Assembly: GCA_900551345.1 (NCBI GenBank)
Contig: URVP01000035.1
Location: 1-10,932 of the forward strand
Origin: an uncultured Eubacteriales bacterium
Lineage (GTDB): Bacteria > Bacillota > Clostridia > Monoglobales > UMGS1388
DNA: 10,932 bases
Reading direction: 5' to 3'
Each line of letters opens with the position of its first letter. The stretch's first letter is position 1. The position numbers and the translations under genes are program-made. Positions 5,829-10,932 of the stretch are shown here, one piece after another. The notes beneath the pieces are model-generated. The model saw only the letters and a program-made list of their open reading frames with translations, was not told the DNA's origin and made no database searches.

Positions 5829-6671
5829 TCATACCATCGCTTCGATATACCGGTTATCAAATATGCATTTGACCGTAAGCCTATCCGAATTGCTTCCTGT
5901 GTCAACACTTATTAAGTTCTTTCCGCTTAGCAGATAAAAACTGCTTAAAAAACTTTTCTCTGACAACATATCCAGCCTTTCAGTATCATTTAGCAGAATT
6001 TTTCTTTGCGGTATGTCAATTACAAGTCTGTCCTCTCCGCTCAGCTTTGCGTTTATAATAAGTGTTTGTTCTGCCGTCTCATTGCGTATGGTGATTGTGT
6101 TTCCTGCCATGTTAGATAGATCATTTGTTATTTCTATAATCGGCTCGGCATATCTTGTGCCCATGTTATTTACAACTGCAGATGAGCTTCCGAGAGAAAA
6201 ATATATGCCTTCTCCTAATGTAAAACCTCCATACAGTAATTTTTCAACGGTTCTTATGTATTCTTCCTTGCTTTCAAAGTCGGTAAAAAACGGGTCATCA
6301 CATATAAATTGCATTACAAAACTCCGTACTCCGCCATAATCCCGTTCCGGCAAAAAAGCTGTGCATCTTGCAGGTATCTTTCTTTTCTTAGTATCTTTTG
6401 AAATTTTAAGATATCCATTTCTGCTTAAAATTTCCGCTGCCTTTGAAAGAACTTGTGAACTGTTATTTACAGCGATGTCTCCTTTAAGTGATATTGTTCT
6501 TGCCAGGGAAGAAAGAGAAGAGGTCGTCTGTCCTTCCCGTCCGCTCATTCGCACTGTTTCTGCGTCGTACTGAACCGGCTCCAGACCTTCTGCAGCTATC
6601 AGACGCCATGTGCTTTCGCCGCCGCCTGTCATGCGTATGACTCCCAGCTCGTTTTCAAAGCTGATCCACAT
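5829..6671 (-). CDS. Distal tail protein (Dit)
   Basis: The 280-residue protein forms the ring joining the tail tube to the baseplate. The N-terminal half, with GVIRMTGGGESTWRLIAAEGLEPVQYDAETVRMSGREGQTTSS and ARTISLKGDIAV, matches the siphovirus Dit family of Clostridia phages. PARCTAFLPERDYGGVRSFVMQFICDDPFF is the usual end of the first domain, followed by a beta-sandwich (galectin-like in known Dits) with EPIIEITND and LIINAKLSGEDRLVIDI. I chose ATG 6671 because AAGGAGG lies 7 bases upstream. An in-frame upstream start at 6725 falls inside a stable hairpin and has no ribosome site. Confidence 0.88.
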   Translation of the reverse strand: MWISFENELGVIRMTGGGESTWRLIAAEGLEPVQYDAETVRMSGREGQTTSSLSSLARTISLKGDIAVNNSSQVLSKAAEILSRNGYLKISKDTKKRKIPARCTAFLPERDYGGVRSFVMQFICDDPFFTDFESKEEYIRTVEKLLYGGFTLGEGIYFSLGSSSAVVNNMGTRYAEPIIEITNDLSNMAGNTITIRNETAEQTLIINAKLSGEDRLVIDIPQRKILLNDTERLDMLSEKSFLSSFYLLSGKNLISVDTGSNSDRLTVKCIFDNRYIEAMV

Positions 6672-6699
6672 ATAAATACCTCCTTTTTTACGGCAATTG

Positions 6700-6737
6700 T
6701 AATGTAATACGGTGCCAACATGCACCGTACTACATTA
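6700..6737 (-). promoter_or_regulatory. Strong intercistronic hairpin between tape measure and Dit genes
   Basis: On the minus strand the arm TAATGTAGTACGGTGC (6737-6722) pairs with GCACCGTATTACATTA (6715-6700). This gives 16 pairs including one G-U wobble, with a 6-base loop (ATGTTG). It begins in the last codons of the tape measure gene, includes its TAG stop, and ends 14 bases before the Dit ribosome site. No U tract follows on either strand, so it is unlikely to be an intrinsic terminator. Plausible roles are protection of the 3' end of the upstream mRNA, a processing site, or prevention of translational read-in. The structure is seen; the role is inferred. Confidence 0.7.
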
Positions 6738-7914
6738 TTCCTCTGAGTCTTTCCAGATTCTGTGCGTTCCTCCAGGCGCTTATCTGTTCGGCAGAGCTTT
6801 GTTTTGCACTGCCTACAGTAAAACTGTTGTTTATGTTGTTTGTAACGCTGTTTCCCAGTTGTGACCCCATATTAAGCGTAACCTGAGCATATGTGTCACT
6901 TATAACCTGTGCAGCTTCTTCAAGACTGCTTTTAAAGCCTTCGGTAAATCCTTGGGTAATCTGATCTTGAATGGTTTTCAGTCCGCCCATAAAGCCTTCT
7001 CCGAAATCACTTGCGCCTGTCTCTCCAAGGTTGTAGAAATTTTCCGGCAGTACAAGCCCCGCCTTATCAAAAATTGATTCCATTGTTTTAGTAAAGGTAT
7101 CCAGAGCCTCGGGAGAAGCTTGATAGCCAATTGTGTCTGCCGCTATGCTTTCACACAGTTTTAAATATTCTTCACGGTCGGCTATATACTGTTTTAATGC
7201 CTCGTCTGATGTTTTATTTAACAGAGTCAAATATTCCAGTCCCTCGTCAACTCCCATCGAGGTGATTTCGTGCAGCAAGTCTTCAGGAACTATCCCTCTT
7301 GCTTTAAGTTCTTCCATTTCCTGCTGATATTTTTTTATTCTGTTAGTGTATGCCTGGTAGTTGGTAAGTACTGCCCTTGCTTCAACGCCGTCTGTCTTAT
7401 CCGATACGCTCACATTTCTAATGGCAAAGAATTGGTCTCCATATTGTTTAAGCTTGTTTGCATATTTTGTCTGTGCCTCTACAACACTTTCATAGTATTT
7501 TTCTTTGGCTGCAAGAGACTTATCCAGTATCTCCTGCCTAAGTTCTGCCTCTTCCTGTTCTGTAAGTGTAAGCGATTGTTCATATTCAATTATCTGAGCA
7601 GTGTATTTCCACCAGTCACTGCTGCCTTTTATAAGATAGTTGTCCCGCAGCCATTCAAGCTGAGCATAGTATTCCGATTCCTCTATGATCATAAAGTCGC
7701 GTTTGTATGTCAGCTCTTTTAAAAGTGTGTTAAAGGTGTCCAGCATTCCGTTTTTTGCATCATTTATAGCTATCTTTATACCGTCAACCAGCGGTTGACC
7801 CAGTTCGTCATATGTGATTCTGGAATAAGAAGAAATTTTCCCGGCTTTTTTTGCATTTTCTATTGCTTCATCTATCAGTTTAGCCAGAAAATTTGAAAGC
7901 TCCTGATCATTCAT
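6730..7914 (-). CDS. Short tail tape measure protein
   Basis: The 394-residue protein lies between the tail chaperone and Dit, the fixed place of the tape measure gene. It is mostly helical and charged, with coiled-coil-prone stretches at about 120-170 (LTEQEEAELRQEILDKSLAAKEKYYESV and onward) and about 190-260. It ends with a Gly/Ser/Asn-rich segment (NMGSQLGNSVTNNINNSFTVG) and a basic helical tail, as tape measures often do. It is unusually small and has no visible hydrophobic membrane segment. The ATG overlaps the preceding stop by 4 bases (ATGA), and the GGAGGAGG run sits 9 bases upstream in the chaperone gene. Assignment rests mostly on position and composition. It could be a reduced tape measure or one that has lost an N-terminal region. 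Confidence 0.7.
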   Translation of the reverse strand: MNDQELSNFLAKLIDEAIENAKKAGKISSYSRITYDELGQPLVDGIKIAINDAKNGMLDTFNTLLKELTYKRDFMIIEESEYYAQLEWLRDNYLIKGSSDWWKYTAQIIEYEQSLTLTEQEEAELRQEILDKSLAAKEKYYESVVEAQTKYANKLKQYGDQFFAIRNVSVSDKTDGVEARAVLTNYQAYTNRIKKYQQEMEELKARGIVPEDLLHEITSMGVDEGLEYLTLLNKTSDEALKQYIADREEYLKLCESIAADTIGYQASPEALDTFTKTMESIFDKAGLVLPENFYNLGETGASDFGEGFMGGLKTIQDQITQGFTEGFKSSLEEAAQVISDTYAQVTLNMGSQLGNSVTNNINNSFTVGSAKQSSAEQISAWRNAQNLERLRGIM

Positions 7915-8474
7915 TTGTCGTCGCCTCCTCCGTTAAACAGACTCTCCAGCATTTCGCCGGCAGATATATTTTCACCCTTTATTCTGTATATTCGTTTCAT
8001 TTTGCGGTAAAATGCCTTTTGATTTTTATCCTTAATCCGCGATATGTCCATTCCTCTGAAGTGCATAATCTTTACTATCATATTTTCTTCACCCAGTCCG
8101 GTAAAAAGAGCATGGAATTTATACCAGTGAAGATTTGACTGTGCAAGGTCAATTCCGTATTGTGAATAAAACGCCGCATATATGTATTCTGCATCCTGCT
8201 CAAAAGATACTATCGGCTTGTTTTTACCCGCATCTTTGCCCTTTTGTGTATGACCACACATGTAAAAATCGTTGAGTGCTTCCAAAGCCGCCCCGTCAGG
8301 GGGCGGCTCTGCAAAGCATATATCCCGGATTATTCGTGTCTTTTCCGCTGCCGAAAGGCTGCTGTCTTGCATGATGCCTTCAAACTTAAGCCATATCCTA
8401 AAGTCTGTGTTCAGCTTGTATGCTTTTCCTTTCCATATAATACAGTCCGGCAGCGGACTTGTCAGTATGTTCAT
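7911..8474 (-). CDS. Tail assembly chaperone, phage Gp15 family
   Basis: The 187-residue protein should bind the tape measure protein and deliver it for tail tube assembly. The N-terminus (MNILTSPLPDCIIWKGKAYKLNTDFRIWLKFE), the FEQDAEYIYAAFYSQYGIDLAQ...LHWYKFHALFTGL segment (about 92-130) and the ISRIKDKNQKAFYRKMKRIY region (about 145-165) are typical of the Gp15 family found between major tail and tape measure genes in Firmicute siphoviruses. I chose ATG 8474, which overlaps the preceding stop as TGATG. A TTG three bases upstream is also in frame but the coupled ATG is better. There is no good ribosome site, so coupling to the major tail gene is likely. No separate frameshifted partner is present. 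Confidence 0.88.
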   Translation of the reverse strand: MNILTSPLPDCIIWKGKAYKLNTDFRIWLKFEGIMQDSSLSAAEKTRIIRDICFAEPPPDGAALEALNDFYMCGHTQKGKDAGKNKPIVSFEQDAEYIYAAFYSQYGIDLAQSNLHWYKFHALFTGLGEENMIVKIMHFRGMDISRIKDKNQKAFYRKMKRIYRIKGENISAGEMLESLFNGGGDDK

Positions 8475-8968
8475 CAATCTTCGGTAAATGTAATGGTCTG
8501 CCCGTCCTCGGAAATTACCGCTTTTCCCGTAACACGGCTGCCCTTTACCTTAAAAGTTCCGCTGTATGTGTATGCGTCGTTGCTGCCGCCCTCGCTGTCA
8601 GGAATGATCGCAAAGTTACGCATAACGGCACCGTAACTGTTGCCTTCAGCATCTGAATCGGTCATGTCTACCATGATAATAGGTCTTACTGCATCTGTTC
8701 CGATGAGTTCACTGTCCGTTATGGAAATGATGTCATCATGTACCGGGTTGTCCTTATATCTGTCAAATTCATAGCTTACCGATGTGCTGTATCCCGTAAT
8801 GTCCGTCTGGCTGAATTCTTCGTCAATGTACTGTCTGCTGTATTCACTTGCGTTTTTTGTTACCGTCATTTCGGTAAAGCCTGTCATTTTTGTGTATATG
8901 TAGCCGTCTGAAGAATCGGGAACCCCGTAATATGCAACCTTTTCGCATCGTTTAACAAGCTTTTCCAC
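8474..8968 (-). CDS. Major tail protein (tail tube)
   Basis: The 164-residue protein builds the tail tube. The sequence starts MEKLVKRCEKVAYYGVP, passes through TKMTGFTEMTVTKNASEYSRQYIDEEFSQTDITGYSTSVSYEFDRY, and ends in alternating strands (YTYSGTFKVKGSRVTGKAVIS...ITFTED), which is typical of short major tail proteins of Clostridia siphoviruses. Translation starts with GTG 8968, preceded by AAGGAG with 9 bases of spacing. The long upstream gap and this strong ribosome site fit the high output needed for a tube subunit. Length is that of a bare tube subunit, with no Ig-like extension. Confidence 0.87.
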   Translation of the reverse strand: MEKLVKRCEKVAYYGVPDSSDGYIYTKMTGFTEMTVTKNASEYSRQYIDEEFSQTDITGYSTSVSYEFDRYKDNPVHDDIISITDSELIGTDAVRPIIMVDMTDSDAEGNSYGAVMRNFAIIPDSEGGSNDAYTYSGTFKVKGSRVTGKAVISEDGQTITFTED

Positions 8969-9055
8969 GATTACACTCTCCTTTTTATTTGTTTTTTATA
9001 TATTTTATCCGCAGTCAACCTGCTTGTGTATTTCAGTGCAGTTAACTTCGCACCT
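8969..9055 (-). promoter_or_regulatory. Leader before the major tail gene with a repeated 9-mer
   Basis: This 87-base gap is the longest in the structural operon. It holds two near-identical copies of GCAGTYAAC on the + strand (9011-9019 and 9038-9046, one base different, 27 bases apart). It also holds a short inverted pair GCAG/CTGC (9011-9014 with 9020-9023) and an AT-rich tract leading to the AAGGAG ribosome site. A TTGACT on the minus strand (9018-9013) has no properly spaced -10 box. The gap may be a simple untranslated leader; a regulatory function is speculative. Confidence 0.3.
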
Positions 9056-9448
9056 TTATACCTGATTAACTCCGGTTATGTAGATAATATCAGCTTTAAA
9101 GGAATAAACAGCGGAGGAGGAGCTGCGCTTTTCCGTTATAGGTGCGCTCACCTGTTCAAAACCAATAATACCCGGCATGGGATTTTCAAGAGATTTAAGA
9201 AAATCTGCCGCCTCCTGCATAAAACCGTAATTATCTCCGCTGTCCTCTTTGCCTTCGATCATAAGACCGCTGATTTTAAAACGAAACCGCCTTATCTCTC
9301 TTCCGTCGGTATACTTTTTTACAAGGCTGTCATATCCGTCCGGTATAATGCTGTATGTGTCCGTCTGTGACGGAAGCACCCCTTGTGCAATATATTTGTC
9401 CGAAAAAGGAGAAAAGCCTTGGAGTAACTGTTTTATAACTCCCGTCAT
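9056..9448 (-). CDS. Tail completion / tail terminator-like protein
   Basis: The 130-residue protein occupies the place of the tail terminator between the head-tail connectors and the major tail gene. Segments include MTGVIKQLLQGFSPFSDK, then strands ending SIIPDGYDSLVKKYTDGREIRRFRFKISGLM, a helix YGFMQEAADFLKSLE, and a final beta hairpin YSFKADIIYITGVNQV. This helix-strands-helix-strand order matches the small alpha/beta tail completion proteins of siphoviruses, which cap the tube and join it to the head. I chose ATG 9448 because GGGGAG lies 6 bases upstream. An in-frame extension begins at 9484 inside the previous gene without a ribosome site. Assignment is by position and layout. Confidence 0.75.
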   Translation of the reverse strand: MTGVIKQLLQGFSPFSDKYIAQGVLPSQTDTYSIIPDGYDSLVKKYTDGREIRRFRFKISGLMIEGKEDSGDNYGFMQEAADFLKSLENPMPGIIGFEQVSAPITEKRSSSSAVYSFKADIIYITGVNQV

Positions 9449-9461
9449 TTGAATCTCCCCT

Positions 9462-9776
9462 TTATTCTGCTTGAATCTTAACATGGTGCATTTCCCTGCT
9501 GCCCTTGAAGTTTTCCGTAACAGCAGTTATTACATATGCATCCTCGGCAGGCATAGATGTTTCATATGAGCCGATTGCGACTCTGTCTCCCGGCTTGCAT
9601 ATGCCGGTATCACTTAAAATGCGTATTATAATATAATTATTTGTGCTGTCATTTGCGGCGGTGAGATCAATTCCGTTTTTTTTGTAAATGCATGCATCAA
9701 ATTCTTCCTTTTCCCATGAGATACCGTCATGGCTAAGATTTCTTTTGTATATGGTAACTTTGCTGTTAAATACCAT
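9462..9776 (-). CDS. Head closure-like small connector protein
   Basis: The 104-residue product (MVFNSKVTIYKRN...) is mainly beta with a late segment GICKPGDRVAIGSYETSMPAEDAYVITAVTENFKGSREMHHVKI. This is consistent with the small barrel of head closure (stopper) proteins that plug the portal channel in siphoviruses. I chose ATG 9776 because AGAGG lies 8 bases upstream; an in-frame GTG at 9782 leaves only 2 bases of spacing. It overlaps the preceding gene by 11 bases. Clostridia phages carry several uncharacterised families at this position, so the role is inferred mainly from gene order. Confidence 0.65.
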   Translation of the reverse strand: MVFNSKVTIYKRNLSHDGISWEKEEFDACIYKKNGIDLTAANDSTNNYIIIRILSDTGICKPGDRVAIGSYETSMPAEDAYVITAVTENFKGSREMHHVKIQAE

Positions 9777-10107
9777 AAACACCGCCTCTGTATAAAAGAC
9801 CGCTGCAACTTAAATAAAGCTGAGCCGTGCTTGACAGCCTTTCGTTAAATGTTTCGTCATATGATCTCGTTACGGAATATCCGTCTACCGTTTCATGAGT
9901 TATTCCGCCCGTTTTATCCTCTTTGTAATATAGCTCAGCTATGTCACATATGGCACATCCAATGTTGCTGTCTATATTTTTACCTGCTTGATTAAAGGTT
10001 ATGGAATTAAGATACATCAAAGCTTTTTGTGCATAAGAGGGGAAGAGGTCGGCGGAGAGTATGTCTCCGCCGAAATGCTCGGTATAAAAATAATAGTTTA
10101 TATCCAT
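9766..10107 (-). CDS. Head-tail adaptor (connector) protein
   Basis: The 113-residue protein follows the capsid gene, as adaptor proteins do in HK97- and SPP1-like phages, where they form the ring docking to the portal. It is helix-rich: DILSADLFPSYAQKALMYLNSITF, then IGCAICDIAELYYKEDKTGGITHETVDGYSVTRSY, and FNERLSSTAQLYLSCSGLLYRGGV near the end. The helix then loop GYSVTRSYDE-then helix pattern is characteristic of the gp6-type family. The ribosome site is weak (GGTGA, 9 bases upstream). It begins 17 bases after the capsid stop. Confidence 0.8.
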   Translation of the reverse strand: MDINYYFYTEHFGGDILSADLFPSYAQKALMYLNSITFNQAGKNIDSNIGCAICDIAELYYKEDKTGGITHETVDGYSVTRSYDETFNERLSSTAQLYLSCSGLLYRGGVYGI

Positions 10108-10124
10108 GTTGATATATCACCGCT

Positions 10125-10928
10125 TTATACAAACTTCTTGACATAAACGGTTTCCGGCTTTGAAATTTTAAGACCGTACACCATTCTGCCCTTAACCGCA
10201 GAAGCGCCTACAAAGTTTGCAGAGCCGTTAAGGTCACAGATAGTCGGTTCAACCTTCCAATCCATAACCCTGTGGCACCAGTTGGGATGACCTGCAATAA
10301 ATTCAGTGTTTTCACCAAGCGATGAGCTTTCATAAACGGCAAAACCTGCCACTTTACCTACTGCTCCCGATTCAAGAAGTTCCTGTGAAAGGTCTCCTTC
10401 TCTGATAAACTCTTTGGAAAGAAGCAGTTTTCCGTAAATTTCCGGCGATACAATAAGCCATCTGTCCTGTGTGGGCACATGATTCTCACTTAATTCAGTT
10501 CTTGCAGCAACAATCTTTGTGTAAATGTCCTCGGCAGTACACTGTGCGGTATCTTCCGATGCAGTTCCTTCTGTTTCAAGGAGTGAAATACTCTGTGTAT
10601 CGATGGTAAGCCCCATGGAATAGCCTGCACTGTCAAGACGCTCTGCAATAATGTTGTCGGGAACTGATGCAGCGTCGTAACCGTCAATAATTTCGTTAAC
10701 TGCCTTATCATTGTCGATTGCAAGTGTTTCGTAAGTTGTGCCGGCAGGTGTGCCTTCAATACCTGTTGCAGCGTCATAATCACTTACTGCCACTTCAGTG
10801 TTTCTGACGGGGATTTTAACGCTGCCCGCAGCGGCGTCACCTTCATAGTTGGTGTTAAATATATAGTTATCCTGTGTTGCCAGTCCTGCACGAAGTTTAG
10901 CAAGAACTAAATCAGAATATCTTGTCAT
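10125..10928 (-). CDS. Major capsid protein, start at the window edge
   Basis: The visible 267 residues opening MTRYSDLVLAKLRAGLATQDN are a phage major capsid protein of probable HK97 fold. Supporting features are the AGSVKIPVRNTEVAVSDYD segment, the TYETLAIDNDKAVNEIIDGYDAASVPDNI motif (spine-helix region), DRWLIVSPEIYGKLLLSKEFI, and a C-terminal VKGRMVYGLKISKPETVYVKKFV typical of capsid proteins that need no long scaffold arm. The ATG at 10928 lies 4 bases from the window end, so its ribosome site cannot be seen, and the frame stays open to the edge; a start further upstream cannot be excluded. It is the first gene of the visible operon and would be the most abundant product. Confidence 0.85.
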   Translation of the reverse strand: MTRYSDLVLAKLRAGLATQDNYIFNTNYEGDAAAGSVKIPVRNTEVAVSDYDAATGIEGTPAGTTYETLAIDNDKAVNEIIDGYDAASVPDNIIAERLDSAGYSMGLTIDTQSISLLETEGTASEDTAQCTAEDIYTKIVAARTELSENHVPTQDRWLIVSPEIYGKLLLSKEFIREGDLSQELLESGAVGKVAGFAVYESSSLGENTEFIAGHPNWCHRVMDWKVEPTICDLNGSANFVGASAVKGRMVYGLKISKPETVYVKKFV

Positions 10929-10932
10929 ATGT

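Noticed and set aside
6672..6725. N-terminal extension of Dit from an in-frame start at 6725
   Set aside because: The extension codes for the hairpin and spacer, has no ribosome site, and the internal ATG 6671 has AAGGAGG at ideal spacing followed by the conserved Dit start.
7270..7722. Long open frame on the plus strand (150 codons) opposite the tape measure gene
   Set aside because: It is antisense to a well-supported gene, has no ribosome site, and its Phe/Cys/Leu-rich product is the typical shadow of Lys/Glu-rich helical coding DNA.
8238..8248. Possible -1 slippery heptamer A AAG GGC in the tail chaperone gene, as used for gpG-gpGT type fusions
   Set aside because: The phase is correct, but the -1 frame meets TAA after about six codons and the site is in mid-gene, so it would not make a fused chaperone.
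8244..8636. Plus-strand open frame of 130 codons across the chaperone and major tail genes
   Set aside because: It spans two real minus-strand genes in antisense, has no Shine-Dalgarno sequence and no recognisable motif.
8995..9018. Promoter before the major tail gene (TTGACT plus TATAAA on the minus strand)
   Set aside because: The two boxes are only 12 bases apart, too close for a sigma-A promoter, and no -10 box lies at 16-18 bases.
10490..10783. Second minus-strand frame inside the capsid gene (97 codons)
   Set aside because: It is out of frame within the capsid gene, Thr/Leu/Gln-rich in the manner of a frame shadow, and has no independent start signal.

Overview
This window looks like the late (virion structure and lysis) half of a siphovirus-type temperate phage or prophage of an AT-rich Firmicute, most likely a gut Clostridia. 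Every gene I can support lies on the minus strand, so the operon reads from right (10932) to left (1). The evidence for the host group is the canonical GGAGG-type ribosome sites, the phiLC3-type holin, a Gp15-type tail chaperone, a ReqiPepy6 Gp37-like hub protein, a fibre domain with the LPxEY...GTQWIDT signature common in gut Firmicute phages, and an endolysin carrying an S-layer homology (SLH) repeat. No integrase, repressor, terminase, portal or tRNA is visible, so whether this is integrated cannot be decided here.

Layout in transcription order: the major capsid protein (10125-10928, start at the window edge), then three small connector genes (head-tail adaptor, head closure, tail completion), a gap of 87 bases, the major tail protein, the Gp15-like tail assembly chaperone, a very short tape measure protein, the distal tail protein (Dit), the Gp37-like baseplate hub, two paralogous small baseplate or fibre proteins, a BppU-like protein, a lectin-like tip protein and a small acidic protein. 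Lysis follows: a one-helix membrane protein, a phiLC3-type holin and an amidase endolysin. The genes are packed with 1-11 base overlaps or short gaps, which implies one polycistronic mRNA with translational coupling.

The most unusual material is at the end of the operon (about 100-490). The endolysin gene contains a strong internal ribosome site and an in-frame ATG that would release its single SLH repeat as a separate 57-residue wall-binding subunit. After it comes an unlisted 36-codon gene that encodes almost nothing but Asn and Gln (28 of 36 residues). It has a perfect Shine-Dalgarno sequence held in the loop of a 10-bp hairpin, and a bidirectional terminator lies just downstream. A second strong hairpin (16 bp, no U tract) sits between the tape measure and Dit genes. 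The leftmost 90 bases hold no gene I can support and may be the flank of an insertion element or host DNA.
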